Origin: an uncultured Pelagibacteraceae bacterium
Lineage (GTDB): Bacteria; Pseudomonadota; Alphaproteobacteria; Pelagibacterales; Pelagibacteraceae
Length of the DNA: 64,000 nt
Assembly: GCA_902524535.1 (NCBI GenBank)
Contig: CABZDR010000001.1
Span: forward strand, 62,001 to 126,000
Direction: 5' to 3'
The notes under the pieces are model-generated. The model had not been told where the DNA came from and did not search any database. It saw only the letters and a list, made by a program, of their open reading frames with translations. This document shows positions 1 through 12,969 of the stretch, piece after piece; the stretch's first letter is position 1; the number at the start of each line of letters is the position of its first letter. The translations under genes were made by a program, and so were the position numbers.

Positions 1-886
1 GTTTTTTATAACTCCACTCTTCTACTTTGTCCTCTAGGTTTTTAATTATATCTAATGATTTAAAAAGCTCAAAAAATTTTTGAAATCGTATATTTTTTTT
101 TATAGATGGCATTTGAGCCACATATATAGGTCTTCCTGTCATTGCTGCCTCTGATATCATGGAAGTTGAGTCACATGTTACAATAATATGATCAGCTAAA
201 CTAAGTGCTGACAAATAAGCTTTTTTATCAATATCTGAAATTATAATCTGATCATCATCAAAAAAGTCTTGTGCTTTATCTACTATTCTTCTTGGTGTTC
301 TCATTGAAGGTATAAAAATTAGTTGATAATCCTGGTTGATAAAATTTTTTTTAGTTTTGATAAAAATTTTTTCAATTATTTTATCGTTAAAATTGTAATA
401 TTTATTAGGACCTCCAGCAATAAAAACTATTACTTTCTTTTTTTTTATTCGGGGTTTAAGATAATTAATATTTTCTACTAATTCTGCTTCAGTAAGATAA
501 TGAATTGCACCTTTACTTTTTAAAACATTTATACCCTCAAGACCGTCATGCTCTGGTGCTACGACATAATCAAAATTATTTAATGATACTTTTGGATCCT
601 GAATATGAATATTCATTATTTTATTTCCAAATTTATTTTTTAAAAAAATTGATGGAACTACACTTTTTCTTCCACATGAAATTACTACATTAAATTTCTT
701 TGAAATATCATTTTTAAAAACAAAATCTTTTACAGGGGTTAATTTTGGAGGAATCATTTTCCAAAAACTATTTAGCTCAATTTTCTCGTGTATAAATTCA
801 AGATTAAGAGCTTTCGCAAGCCCCTCAACTTGGCTAATCATGCCATGCATTCCCTCGGTCAATAATAAACCTTTTAATTTAGTCAT
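1..886 (-). CDS. ELM1-family (DUF1022) protein, 3' end cut by window edge
   Basis: Translating the minus strand from the ATG at 886-884 gives an open frame that runs off the left edge, about 295 codons. It starts MTKLKGLLLTEGMHG and contains IFIAGGPNKYYNF, SMRTPRR and VTCDSTSMISEAAMTGRP. The last resembles the 'T-DS-SM-SEA--TG-P' signature of the mitochondrial-fission ELM1 / DUF1022 family, which has a glycosyltransferase-B-like fold. The bacterial function is not established; a role in envelope glycan or lipid transfer has been suggested for relatives. It is divergent from trxB with only 21 bp between start codons, so the two promoters must overlap. The family call is from motif recognition; the C-terminus is outside the window. 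Confidence 0.75.
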   Translation of the reverse strand, partial: MTKLKGLLLTEGMHGMISQVEGLAKALNLEFIHEKIELNSFWKMIPPKLTPVKDFVFKNDISKKFNVVISCGRKSVVPSIFLKNKFGNKIMNIHIQDPKVSLNNFDYVVAPEHDGLEGINVLKSKGAIHYLTEAELVENINYLKPRIKKKKVIVFIAGGPNKYYNFNDKIIEKIFIKTKKNFINQDYQLIFIPSMRTPRRIVDKAQDFFDDDQIIISDIDKKAYLSALSLADHIIVTCDSTSMISEAAMTGRPIYVAQMPSIKKNIRFQKFFELFKSLDIIKNLEDKVEEWSYKK

Positions 887-907
887 TAATCACTATATAG
901 CTGTCAT

Positions 908-1852
908 ATGAGTCAAAATCCAACTAAACACACAAAAGTGTTAATAATTGGATCCGGTCCTGCTGGATATACAGCTGCAGTTTATGCTGCTAGAGCAATG
1001 TTAAATCCAATTTTAGTTTATGGATCGGAACCTGGAGGTCAATTAACCACAACAACGGATGTTGAAAATTTTCCTGGATTTGCTGATGTGATACAAGGTC
1101 CGTGGCTTATGGATCAAATGAAAGAACAAGCAAAAGCAGTTGGAACAGAAATGATTCAAGACCATATAAGTTCAGTAAATTTAAAAACCTCACCTTTTGA
1201 AGCTATCGGTGACACTGGTCAAAAATATACTGCTGATAGTATAATTATTTCTACTGGAGCCCAGGCTAGATGGTTGAATATTAAATCTGAGCAAGATTTT
1301 AGAGGATTCGGTGTATCAGCTTGTGCAACATGTGATGGTTTTTTCTTCAAAGATAAAGAAGTTGCTGTTGTAGGTGGGGGTAATGCTGCTGTTGAGGAAG
1401 CAATGTTTCTTACAAAATTTGCATCGAAAGTAAAATTAATTCATAGAAGAGATAGTTTAAGAGCTGAAAAAATGCTTCAAAAAAAACTTATGGAAAATAA
1501 AAAAATTGAAATTATTTGGGATACTGTTGTTGAGGATGTAATTGGAGACAAAGATCCAAAAAATGTTAAGGGCATTAAAGTTAAAAATGTAAAAACAAAT
1601 AAAATTGACGAAATAAAATTAGATGGTGTATTCATCGCTATTGGCCATGACCCTGCAACCCAGTTATTTAAAGATCAACTTAATATGGACAAAGAAGGTT
1701 ATTTAATAACAAAACCAGACTCTACAGAGACAAATATACCGGGTGTATATGCGGCTGGAGATGTAAAAGATAAAACATTTAGGCAAGCAGTTACCGCTGC
1801 TGGTATGGGATGTATGGCAGCACTAGAGGCTGAGAAGTTTTTATCTCATTAA
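908..1852 (+). CDS. trxB: Thioredoxin-disulfide reductase
   Basis: FAD/NADPH enzyme that reduces thioredoxin in the cytoplasm. The 314-aa length is normal for the low-Mr type. The sequence shows the FAD-binding GSGPAG at 15-20, the redox pair C139-A-T-C142 inside SACATCDGFFF, the NADPH-binding VVGGGNAAVEEA around 154-165 and the C-terminal FAD motif GVYAAGDVKDK. It is followed after one base by the ADP-ribosylglycohydrolase-like gene, so the two are probably co-transcribed. The identification is secure. Confidence 0.97.
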   Translation: MSQNPTKHTKVLIIGSGPAGYTAAVYAARAMLNPILVYGSEPGGQLTTTTDVENFPGFADVIQGPWLMDQMKEQAKAVGTEMIQDHISSVNLKTSPFEAIGDTGQKYTADSIIISTGAQARWLNIKSEQDFRGFGVSACATCDGFFFKDKEVAVVGGGNAAVEEAMFLTKFASKVKLIHRRDSLRAEKMLQKKLMENKKIEIIWDTVVEDVIGDKDPKNVKGIKVKNVKTNKIDEIKLDGVFIAIGHDPATQLFKDQLNMDKEGYLITKPDSTETNIPGVYAAGDVKDKTFRQAVTAAGMGCMAALEAEKFLSH

Positions 1853-1853
1853 A

Positions 1854-2801
1854 GTGAAAAATAATCTCCATGTATTCTTAGGTGCTACAGTAGCGGATGC
1901 AGCAGCAAGACCGTTGCATTGGGTATATAATCAAAAAAAACTCCTAGAGTATATTAGAGGTAAGAAAGACTTTACTTTTTTAAAAAAAAACAAAAGTCCT
2001 TTTTATAATATTAAAACTGGAAAAGTCTCTGGCTACAATGATGTTGGTCAAGTTATGTTTAAAACATTGCTGGATGGAGATGAAAATTTAGAAAAAAATT
2101 TTAAAAAGAATATCCTTAAAAATTTCGGTCCTGGAAGTAAATATTGGAAAAATTTGAGACTAAGGTCAAGGTATAAAAAAGTTAAAGATTGGCGTGGCTT
2201 AATAAGAGGACCATGGATACACCAAAATATAATAGAAACTGTAAACAATATTAAATCAAAAAAAAAAATTTCTGGTGGAATAAAGGTCAATGAGTCAGAT
2301 GGTTTTTGTGCAGTGCTACCTTTTTTTCTTTACGGCCATGATTTCAAAAGTTTAGAAAAAATCATAAAAATTGTTACTGTTTCAAAAATCAGCATAAAGT
2401 ATGCACTCGCAAAATTTTATCTAATTGATCTTGCTTTAAAGGGAGCCAAAAATCCCATTAATAAATTTATAAAAAAATTCAGTGGAAATATTTTATTTAA
2501 GGAAATTATCAACGATATAAAGAAGATCAAAAAATTTAGATCAAAATTTGATACTAATACAATCAGAAAACTAGGAATGGCTTGCAGTTATCCAGGAACT
2601 TTTAATAGTTCAATATATACAATTATAAATTCAAAAAATTATAAAGATGCGATTTTAAAAACTATCAAGGCCGGTGGTTGTAATTGCTCTAGAGCAAATT
2701 TTGTTGGAGCATACTTTGCTTCTATAAAGGGTATTAATTCTATTCCAAAATCTTGGATTAAAAAAACTATTCCTGCAAAAAAGATTCTAAATCAAAAATA
2801 A
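1854..2801 (+). CDS. ADP-ribosylglycohydrolase-like protein (J1-crystallin/SelJ-type branch)
   Basis: 315 aa starting with GTG one base after the trxB stop. The N-terminus (GATVADAAARPLHWVY) matches the opening helix of the ADP-ribosylglycohydrolase superfamily, especially the J1-crystallin/SelJ-like branch with its 'DA--RPLHW-Y' pattern. Near the C-terminus the segment that in true hydrolases carries metal-binding aspartates (GGDTD-type) reads AGGCNCSRANFVGA, with cysteines instead. Canonical Mg-dependent ADP-ribose hydrolysis is therefore doubtful. Coupling to trxB raises the possibility of a thiol-based role, but that is inference. It is convergent with aspC and ends directly against it (2801/2802). 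Family placement is moderately sure; function is unknown. Confidence 0.65.
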   Translation: MKNNLHVFLGATVADAAARPLHWVYNQKKLLEYIRGKKDFTFLKKNKSPFYNIKTGKVSGYNDVGQVMFKTLLDGDENLEKNFKKNILKNFGPGSKYWKNLRLRSRYKKVKDWRGLIRGPWIHQNIIETVNNIKSKKKISGGIKVNESDGFCAVLPFFLYGHDFKSLEKIIKIVTVSKISIKYALAKFYLIDLALKGAKNPINKFIKKFSGNILFKEIINDIKKIKKFRSKFDTNTIRKLGMACSYPGTFNSSIYTIINSKNYKDAILKTIKAGGCNCSRANFVGAYFASIKGINSIPKSWIKKTIPAKKILNQK

Positions 2802-6183
<3,382 letters not shown>

Positions 6184-6202
<19 letters not shown>

Positions 6203-6939
6203 TAATTACTGGTGGAGCTACGAGAATAGGTGCTGCAATAGCAGAAAAATTATCAGGGCCAAATAAACAAATTGTAATTCAATATCATAAATCTAAATCA
6301 AAAGCTGAAAGACTAAAAAAAAAACTTCAAAATTTTGGAACAAAAATTTATCTAATTAAAGGAGATCTTAGTAAGGAAAAAGATATCATTAAAATTATTA
6401 AATTCTCGAAATCAAAAATGAAATTTTTTGACTGTTTAATAAATAATGCCTCATTATTTGAAAATGATAGGTTAGAAAATTTTACTTCTAAGAGCTGGGA
6501 AAATCATATTTCTACAAATCTTAAAGCCCCTGCCCTTTTATCAAAAGAGTTTTCAAAGAATATTAAAGGCAAAAATAACAATATTATCAATATAATTGAT
6601 CAAAGAGTATTTAAGCTTACTCCATATTTCTTCTCATACACATTAAGTAAAACAGGCCTTTTTACTTTAACCAAAACAAGCGCGATGAGTTTGTCACCAT
6701 TTATAAGAGTTAATGGAATAGCTCCAGGACCAACAATTAAAAACAAAAGACAATCGGAAAAACATTTTAAAAGTCAATATTTAGCTACACCACTAAAACA
6801 GCAAGTTGATGTTAATGAGATTTGTAATGCAGTTGACTTTTTTATTAAAAACAGTTCTATTACAGGTCAAGTTTTAGCAATAGATAGTGGTCAAAGCTTA
6901 AATTGGCAAACACCTGATATAATAAAAGGAAAAGAATGA
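6184..6939 (+). CDS. SDR oxidoreductase resembling pteridine / dihydromonapterin reductase (FolM/PTR1-like)
   Basis: 251-aa short-chain dehydrogenase. The cofactor loop reads [12 protein letters not shown], with Arg where classical SDRs have Gly; this TGxxxR(I/L)G form is characteristic of pteridine reductases. The catalytic triad also fits PTR1: an Asp in NIIDQR lies exactly 13 residues before the Tyr of YTLSK, the same spacing as Asp181-Tyr194 (Lys198) in Leishmania PTR1. NNAS and the [13 protein letters not shown] segment are standard SDR elements. folB lies two genes downstream in the same run, supporting a pterin or folate role (inference). It overlaps uvrB by 19 bp and the next gene by ATGA. 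A generic 3-oxoacyl reductase is the less likely alternative. Confidence 0.75.
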
Positions 6940-8069
6940 AAAAAATTGTTCTAGTAATACTTGCTATTTTTTTTACAACAAATCTTTTAGCACATTCAAC
7001 AAATATAAATTTTGACTCAAAGGCAAATTGTACTAAAAAAAAATCGATGTTGAATGGTATTGCTAAATTAAAGACCCACAAAGGTGGAGAGATAATAAAA
7101 TTTAATTCATATACTGGATTTGATCAAAGAACAGTATTAATAAATGGACATCTCAGAAATCCAATTGAGATTACAGGATATCTACAATTACCAAAAGGAA
7201 CTGATAAAGTTCCGATAGTAATTTATACTCATAGCAGTGGCGGCCCAGGCGATTATGTATGGAATGACTTTGTGTATCATGCTGCACAAAATCTTTTGAA
7301 AGAAGGTATAGGTGTTATGTATATAGATAATTTTTGTCCTAGAGGTGCAAGAGAAACTTGGAGAGATCAATCTAAAGTTCCTCTTATTAATGGTGCCATT
7401 GATGCTATGATGGCGTTAAAAGTTTTACAATCACATCCAAGATCAAATGGAAAATTTGGTACCACCGGTCACTCTAGAGGTGGAACAAACTCCTTGTTTT
7501 TAGCTGATGTAAAATTTACTTCAAAATTTCTTGAAGGCACGAAAGGTTTTGATGCAATTCTACCAGAAGCAGCTGAATGTAGAATGGCTGGTTTTTTTGC
7601 GGAACCAGAATTAACATCTAACACGACTTTACTTGTGGTACACGGAGGTGCAGATGATTGGACTTTAGCTAAGTTTTGTAAAGAACACGCAGAGAGAATT
7701 AAAGCTCCTCCAGGAAAAGTAAAAATTGATATTAAAGAAGGTTGGTATCATGTATGGCATGCAGGTAAAAAACCTTGGAGAGAAAAAATGGCGATGACTC
7801 TTCATGATTGTCCAGATGTATATGTTGATAATAACGGCATTGTTACTAATCCAATATGGAAAGAATGGCTAATAGATAAATATAAGATTTATCCAAGTGA
7901 AGAGGCTTGGTATGAAGCTGCTCAAAATGAACCAAGAAAAACTTTTAAAAAAATTTTTAAAGCTATGAAAAAAGAAAAGTGTCTCTCTAGAGGTGTAACA
8001 ATAGGTGGAGATAATATGAATGTATATATGCCTCAATTTATCAATTTCTTTAAGGAAAATTTACTCTAA
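6936..8069 (+). CDS. Secreted dienelactone-hydrolase-like alpha/beta hydrolase
   Basis: 377 aa. The first ~19 residues ([19 protein letters not shown]) look like a cleavable Sec signal peptide, so the product is probably periplasmic. An alpha/beta-hydrolase core follows: oxyanion-region THSSGGPGDY, nucleophile elbow TTGHSRGG with Ser180, then VVHGGADDWT supplying a likely Asp and GWYHVWHAG a likely His. This layout matches the dienelactone hydrolase family; the substrate is not predictable. It sits between two pterin-related genes, ATGA-overlapped with the SDR and directly abutting folB, so it is translated as part of that operon even though its location differs. Confidence 0.8.
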   Translation: MKKIVLVILAIFFTTNLLAHSTNINFDSKANCTKKKSMLNGIAKLKTHKGGEIIKFNSYTGFDQRTVLINGHLRNPIEITGYLQLPKGTDKVPIVIYTHSSGGPGDYVWNDFVYHAAQNLLKEGIGVMYIDNFCPRGARETWRDQSKVPLINGAIDAMMALKVLQSHPRSNGKFGTTGHSRGGTNSLFLADVKFTSKFLEGTKGFDAILPEAAECRMAGFFAEPELTSNTTLLVVHGGADDWTLAKFCKEHAERIKAPPGKVKIDIKEGWYHVWHAGKKPWREKMAMTLHDCPDVYVDNNGIVTNPIWKEWLIDKYKIYPSEEAWYEAAQNEPRKTFKKIFKAMKKEKCLSRGVTIGGDNMNVYMPQFINFFKENLL

Positions 8070-8495
8070 ATGAAAAAAAATAATCTAAAAGTTGTAAAAA
8101 TAGACAAAAACAAAAGCTTATTTAATTATGAGAAAAAAATTCTCATTAACGAGCTTATTTTAGATTTAAAGCTTGGCTATTATGATTTTGAAAAAGAGAG
8201 AGCACAAAAAGTAAAATTTAGTTTGGAAATTGATTATCAAGATAAAAAACCCTCAAACGAAAAAGACCTTAGATCAATTGTAAATTATGCAACTATTGTA
8301 AAATTAATTAAAAAACTAATTAAAAAGAAACATTATAATTTCTTAGAAACTCTGGCTGAGGCCGTTTTTGATGAACTTTTCAAAGATAAGAGAATAGGTA
8401 AAATAATGCTTAAAATTGAAAAATTAGAAATTCTGAGACAGTGTTCATCAGTTGGTATCCAAATTACAAAAAAACGAAGTCATGATAAGTTCTGA
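8070..8495 (+). CDS. folB: Dihydroneopterin aldolase
   Basis: Folate pathway enzyme that releases glycolaldehyde from 7,8-dihydroneopterin. 141 aa, a little longer than the usual ~120 because of a Lys/Asn-rich N-terminal extension of about 20 residues. The core begins [20 protein letters not shown], matching the FolB pattern 'L--L-V-GY--fE', and continues with [10 protein letters not shown] and the [15 protein letters not shown] helix, followed by FLETLAEAV with the conserved Glu. The ATG follows the previous stop directly, and the end overlaps the preferred uvrC start by 14 bp. Confidence 0.85.
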   Translation: MKKNNLKVVKIDKNKSLFNYEKKILINELILDLKLGYYDFEKERAQKVKFSLEIDYQDKKPSNEKDLRSIVNYATIVKLIKKLIKKKHYNFLETLAEAVFDELFKDKRIGKIMLKIEKLEILRQCSSVGIQITKKRSHDKF

Positions 8496-10317
8496 AATTG
8501 GCAAAGAGGTAATAAAAAAAGAACTGCCTCTAATTCCTAAACTTCCTGGTGTATACAGAATGTTGAATGAGAAAGGAGATATTCTCTATGTGGGTAAAGC
8601 AAAAAATTTGCCTAACAGACTTAAAAGTTATATAGCGGAAAAAAATCATATTATAAGAACTGAACGAATGTTATCTCAAACAAGTAAGCTTGAGATAACA
8701 ACTACATCAAATGAAAGTGAGGCTTTACTTCTTGAAGCGAATTTAATCAAAAAACATAAACCAAAATTTAATATTCTTTTAAGGGATGATAAGTCTTTTC
8801 CGTTTATTTTTATTGGTAACAAAGATAAATGGCCACAAATAAAAAGACATAGAGGAAAAAAAACAAAAGAAGGTTTTTATTTTGGACCTTTCGCATCAGC
8901 AGGCTCAGCTAATTGGACAATAAAAATGATCCAGAAAATTTTCCACTTAAGAGTTTGTGATGATACTGTTTTTAAAAACAGACAACGTCCTTGTATCCTT
9001 TATCAGATTAAAAGATGCTCTGGACCTTGTGTCGGATACATAAATGATGATGAATATAAAAAAACTGTTGTTGATGCTATCGAATTTGTTTCTGGTAAAT
9101 CAAGAAAAATACAGAAAAGTCTCTCAAATCAAATGGAAAAGGCTAGTGAGGATTTAGATTTTGAAAAAGCAGTAATTTTAAGAGATAGAATAAAATCTTT
9201 AAATATTATTCAATCATCGCAAAGAATTAATGAGGCAAATTTAATTGAAGCCGATGTAATCGCTGGCTATAAAGAGTCTGGTAAAACTTGCATTCAGGTT
9301 TTTTTTTATCGATCAAAACAAAATTGGGGGAATCAAGCTTTTTTTCCAAAGCATGATCCTGACGAAAAATTAAGCGACATATTAAATTCTTTTGTTTCTC
9401 AATTTTATGAAAATAAAAGTGTTCCTTCATCAATTATATTATCTGAAGAAATCAAAGAAAAAATTTTAATTGAAAAAACTCTATCTCAAAAGGAAGAGAA
9501 ACAAATCGATATATCCATTGCAAAAAAAGGATCAAAATTAAAAGTAATTAATCAGGCAATTAAAAATGCAAAAGATAGCCTAACTAGAAAACTTTACGAA
9601 AGCCAAAATAATAGAGAATTATTTGATGCAGTAGCAAATAAATTTAATTTAGAAGCTAATATTAATTTGATAGAGGTTTATGATAATAGTCATATCCAAG
9701 GAACTAATAGTGTTGGTGCGTTAATCGCTTATGGAGATGAAGGATTTATTAAAAAAAGATATAGAAAATTTAACATTAAGATCCAAAAGAATGAACAAGA
9801 TGACTATGGTATGATGCGGGAAGTGCTGAATCGAAGATTTAAAAGAGCTATACAAGAGAAAGACAACTACCTAACTTTTCCTGATCTAGTTCTGATTGAT
9901 GGTGGAAAAGGCCAGTACTCGGTTGCAAGAGAAACTCTAAATGAACTAGGCCTTCATGACTTGCCAATAGTTGCAATAGCAAAAGGGAAACTTAGAAACA
10001 GTGGTAACGAAACCTTTTTTCATAATGGTAAAGAGTTTAAATTTGCCAAAAATGACCCTACTCTATTTTTTCTTCAGAGAGTAAGGGATGAGTCTCATCG
10101 GTTTGCGATCAGCGCTCATAGAGCTAAAAGGAAAAAAGGATTAAGTAAATCACTGTTAGATCAGATCGAAGGTATCGGTTCTATTAGAAAAAGAGCTTTA
10201 TTAAACCACTTTGGCTCTGCTAGAGCAGTAGAATCTGCAAGTCTTGATGAAATAAAATCAGTTGAAGGCGTAGAGGCAAAAGTTGCTAAAAAGATATATA
10301 ATTTTTTCCATGAGTAA
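8482..10317 (+). CDS. uvrC: Excinuclease ABC subunit UvrC
   Basis: Dual-incision nuclease of nucleotide excision repair, 611 aa from the ATG at 8482; an in-frame TTG at 8452 would add 10 residues but reads deep into folB and is less likely. The GIY-YIG domain is at the N-terminus ([20 protein letters not shown]), then [14 protein letters not shown], the Cys-rich [17 protein letters not shown], the UVR motif [13 protein letters not shown], the RNase-H-like domain with [11 protein letters not shown] and [10 protein letters not shown], and C-terminal helix-hairpin-helix motifs ([31 protein letters not shown]). All parts are intact. Confidence 0.97.
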   Translation: MISSEIGKEVIKKELPLIPKLPGVYRMLNEKGDILYVGKAKNLPNRLKSYIAEKNHIIRTERMLSQTSKLEITTTSNESEALLLEANLIKKHKPKFNILLRDDKSFPFIFIGNKDKWPQIKRHRGKKTKEGFYFGPFASAGSANWTIKMIQKIFHLRVCDDTVFKNRQRPCILYQIKRCSGPCVGYINDDEYKKTVVDAIEFVSGKSRKIQKSLSNQMEKASEDLDFEKAVILRDRIKSLNIIQSSQRINEANLIEADVIAGYKESGKTCIQVFFYRSKQNWGNQAFFPKHDPDEKLSDILNSFVSQFYENKSVPSSIILSEEIKEKILIEKTLSQKEEKQIDISIAKKGSKLKVINQAIKNAKDSLTRKLYESQNNRELFDAVANKFNLEANINLIEVYDNSHIQGTNSVGALIAYGDEGFIKKRYRKFNIKIQKNEQDDYGMMREVLNRRFKRAIQEKDNYLTFPDLVLIDGGKGQYSVARETLNELGLHDLPIVAIAKGKLRNSGNETFFHNGKEFKFAKNDPTLFFLQRVRDESHRFAISAHRAKRKKGLSKSLLDQIEGIGSIRKRALLNHFGSARAVESASLDEIKSVEGVEAKVAKKIYNFFHE

Positions 10318-10325
10318 AAATAAAT

Positions 10326-10910
10326 ATGCTTAGAAAGATACCAAATATATTAACTGTGGGTAGAATTTTAATTGTTCCATTTTTTGTTTTAGCTTTTTAT
10401 CTTCCTGGTTTTTATGGAGACCTTACTGCGTTAATATTATTTATTGTTGCCTCTTTCACAGATTTTTTAGATGGCATGCTAGCAAGATTTCTTGGTGAAG
10501 AGTCCAAACTTGGAGAATTGCTAGATCCTATTGCTGACAAAATTATTGTTGCAGCTGCTCTTATTTTGTTAGTGATGGATGGCACTATTCGAAATTACGA
10601 AGTAATTGCTGCGATAATAATTCTTACACGAGAAATTTTGATTTCTGGTCTCAGAGAGTTCTTAGCTAAAGGGGAAATTAAACTTCCAGTCTCCAGTTTA
10701 GCTAAATTGAAAACTGTTTTGCAAATGGTTTCTATTGCACTTTTGCTTTCAGGTGAAACTGGAAACAAAATAATTAATTTTCAAGATTATAATGCACAGA
10801 CCATTGGTATCATTCTTTTATGGCTTTCTGCGGCATTAACACTTTTTACTGGTTATGACTACATGCGAAAAGGTATTGACCATGCTATTTCTGAAGATAA
10901 TAAGGATTAA
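10326..10910 (+). CDS. pgsA: CDP-diacylglycerol--glycerol-3-phosphate 3-phosphatidyltransferase
   Basis: Integral membrane enzyme making phosphatidylglycerophosphate, the precursor of phosphatidylglycerol. 194 aa with several hydrophobic helices. The CDP-alcohol phosphotransferase signature is complete: D46, D49-G50, A53-R54, G63, D67 and D71 within DFLDGMLARFLGEES and LGELLDPIADK. It follows uvrC after 8 bp, a uvrC-pgsA neighbourhood seen in many proteobacteria. Its 3' end overlaps the end of the convergent ilvE by 4 bp. Confidence 0.95.
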   Translation: MLRKIPNILTVGRILIVPFFVLAFYLPGFYGDLTALILFIVASFTDFLDGMLARFLGEESKLGELLDPIADKIIVAAALILLVMDGTIRNYEVIAAIIILTREILISGLREFLAKGEIKLPVSSLAKLKTVLQMVSIALLLSGETGNKIINFQDYNAQTIGIILLWLSAALTLFTGYDYMRKGIDHAISEDNKD

Positions 10911-11788
10911 GCTGCCTTTTTTTTTCTAACAACCAGCTGATAGCTCTCATTTAAATCTATAATCATTTCGCAAACTTTAAATTGATTATTTGCGATACAA
11001 GAAACTGGCGTAACTTCAGCAGCAGTGCCTGTTAAAAAGCAACCAACAAAATCTTTTAACTCTGAAGGACTTATTTTTCTTTCATGAACTTTTATATTTT
11101 TTGATTTTGCTATCCCAATTACTGTTCTACGGGTAATACCATCTAAAAAAGAGTCAGGTATTGGCGTATGCAATTCTCCATTTTTGTCTTTAAAAAAAAC
11201 ATTAGCACCTGTTGCTTCAGCAATATTTCCCTCATGGTCTAACATCAAAGAGTCAGTGTAACCCTCTTTTTCTGCTTCATGTTTTGACAAAGTGCAAATC
11301 ATATAAAGACCAGATGCTTTTGTGTCCCAAGGAATTGTATTAGGAGCGGGCCTTCGCCAATTTGAAATGTTTAATTTTATGCCCTCAATTTTTAATTTTG
11401 GATCAAAATAAGAGCCCCATTCCCATGTTGCAATAGCGACATGAATCTTTGTCTGCTGAGCAGATATAGCCATCATTTCACTTCCTCGCCATGCAACAGG
11501 TCTAACGTAACCATTTTCAACATTTTGAACTGCTATAATTTTTTTTGAGGCTTCATTAATCTCCTTCTCACTATAGGGTATCTCAAAACCCATTCTTTTT
11601 GCGGAATAAAAAAATCTTGAAGTGTGTTCCTCTAATTTAAATATTGAACCATCGTAAACTCTTTCACCTTCAAATACACAACTTGCATAATGTAAACCAT
11701 GACTTAAAACATGAACTTTAACATCTGACCAATCTACTAGGTCATTGTTATACCAAATTTTACCATTTCTTTTGTCGTAAGGTATCAT
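10907..11788 (-). CDS. ilvE: Branched-chain amino-acid aminotransferase
   Basis: Fold-type IV PLP enzyme for the last step of Val/Leu/Ile synthesis. 293 aa. The N-terminal LSHGLHYASCVFEGERVY, the PLP lysine K157 in WDTKASGLY, the EATGANVFF motif and FLTGTAAEVTPV near the C-terminus are diagnostic of IlvE rather than D-amino acid transaminase. The start codon sits 73 bp from the preferred start of the divergent MarR gene. Confidence 0.95.
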   Translation of the reverse strand: MIPYDKRNGKIWYNNDLVDWSDVKVHVLSHGLHYASCVFEGERVYDGSIFKLEEHTSRFFYSAKRMGFEIPYSEKEINEASKKIIAVQNVENGYVRPVAWRGSEMMAISAQQTKIHVAIATWEWGSYFDPKLKIEGIKLNISNWRRPAPNTIPWDTKASGLYMICTLSKHEAEKEGYTDSLMLDHEGNIAEATGANVFFKDKNGELHTPIPDSFLDGITRRTVIGIAKSKNIKVHERKISPSELKDFVGCFLTGTAAEVTPVSCIANNQFKVCEMIIDLNESYQLVVRKKKAA

Positions 11789-11861
11789 GTTAGAAAATTA
11801 TTTTTTAAATTATCTAAAAAATATCTTTGTATCTTTAATATGTCAATATAACTTACCTATT

Positions 11862-12299
11862 ATGAAAGATTTACTTTATCTTAAAGATGAGCAATTAAAA
11901 GATCTAATTGAAAAACTTTTCATTGTTTATAGAGACACTTTCACTGATCCAAAAAAAATTTTAAATAAATACTCGCTAGGTACTGCTCATCACAAAGTGA
12001 TCCATCTAATCTCTACATACGAAGGTATATCAATATCTGAACTTTTAAAAAAATTGAAGATAACAAAACAAAGTTTAAATCGAGTTTTAAAAGATTTAAC
12101 AAAACTTGAAATAATTAAATTTGAAAAAGATGAGCAAGACACAAGAATTAAACATGTATACCTAAATGAGAAAGGTGAAAAGATTTTTCTAGAAATTTTT
12201 GAGACACAAAAAAAAAGAATATATAATGCTTTACTAAACTCAAGTTCAGACGAAGTTGTAAATTTTGATAAAGTTTTAAAAAAAATTATAAATGGATAA
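11862..12299 (+). CDS. MarR-family transcriptional regulator (PetP-like)
   Basis: 145 aa from the ATG at 11862. An in-frame start at 11787 would add 25 hydrophobic residues overlapping the ilvE start codon and is rejected. The winged helix-turn-helix is evident: ISTYEGISISELLKKLKI followed by the recognition helix TKQSLNRVLKDLTKLEIIKF and a charged wing (DEQDTRIKHVYLNEKG). A MarR gene directly ahead of an OmpR-type regulator recalls the petP-petR pair first described beside petABC in Rhodobacter capsulatus; here petABC is about 8 kb away. It overlaps the response regulator by 8 bp. Confidence 0.82.
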   Translation: MKDLLYLKDEQLKDLIEKLFIVYRDTFTDPKKILNKYSLGTAHHKVIHLISTYEGISISELLKKLKITKQSLNRVLKDLTKLEIIKFEKDEQDTRIKHVYLNEKGEKIFLEIFETQKKRIYNALLNSSSDEVVNFDKVLKKIING

Positions 12300-12969
12300 A
12301 ATTTTAGCACATATATTGGTAGTAGATGATGACGAGGGCATAAGATCTTTGGTTAAAAAATACTTGAATGAAAATAATTTTTTGGTCACAACCGCAAAAA
12401 GTGCAGAGGATGCTAATGAAAAAATTAAAATTATTGATTTTGACATTATTATTTTAGACATAATGATGCCAGGTAAAAGTGGTCTACAATTTATTCAAGA
12501 AAACAAAAACAAGTTGTCAGCCCCTGTAATATTGCTTACAGCTAAAGGTACTGCAGATGAAAGGATTACAGGTTTAGAGATAGGAGCAGATGATTATTTG
12601 CCTAAACCATTTGAACCAAAAGAGCTTGTTCTTAGAATAAAAAATATACTAAAGAAAACAAAAGATGAAAATTTGAAAAAAATAGTAAAGTTTTCAAATG
12701 TTGAAATTGATTTAAATAAATTAATAATATTCAAAAACGAAAAAGAATTTAAGATCAATAATACCGAAAAAATTATTTTAGAAAAAATGATTAATAATCC
12801 AGGTAAAACATTTTCAAGAATTGAAATAAGTAAACTTATTAATTTAGATAAAGAAAGATCGGTAGACGTGATTATAACTCGTTTAAGAAAAAAGATTGAA
12901 ATAGACCCAAAAAGTCCAAAATTTTTACAAACTTTAAGAGGTAGTGGTTATGTTTTATGGATTGAATAA
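12292..12969 (+). CDS. OmpR-family response regulator (PetR/OmpR-like)
   Basis: 225 aa. The receiver domain has the acidic pocket VVDDDEG (12-14), phospho-acceptor D56 in IIILDIMMPGKSG, Thr in LLTAKGT and K105 in YLPKPFEP. The C-terminal half is an OmpR/PhoB winged helix, ending with the ERSVDVIITRLRKKIE recognition helix and the hairpin LQTLRGSGYVLW. It is translationally coupled at both ends (8 bp with MarR, 20 bp with the kinase). A cytoplasmic DNA-binding regulator phosphorylated by the next gene's product is the natural reading; SAR11 genomes are known to keep only a few such pairs. Confidence 0.92.
   Translation: MDKILAHILVVDDDEGIRSLVKKYLNENNFLVTTAKSAEDANEKIKIIDFDIIILDIMMPGKSGLQFIQENKNKLSAPVILLTAKGTADERITGLEIGADDYLPKPFEPKELVLRIKNILKKTKDENLKKIVKFSNVEIDLNKLIIFKNEKEFKINNTEKIILEKMINNPGKTFSRIEISKLINLDKERSVDVIITRLRKKIEIDPKSPKFLQTLRGSGYVLWIE

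Noticed and set aside
505..693. 62-codon plus-strand frame
   Set aside because: Antisense to the ELM1-family gene, whose minus-strand translation shows family motifs throughout.
8452..8481. Upstream TTG start for uvrC
   Set aside because: It would extend the overlap with folB; the ATG at 8482 gives the normal UvrC N-terminus.
11787..11861. N-terminal extension of the MarR protein
   Set aside because: The extra 25 residues are hydrophobic, unlike MarR proteins, and begin inside the ilvE start codon; the ATG at 11862 is preferred.
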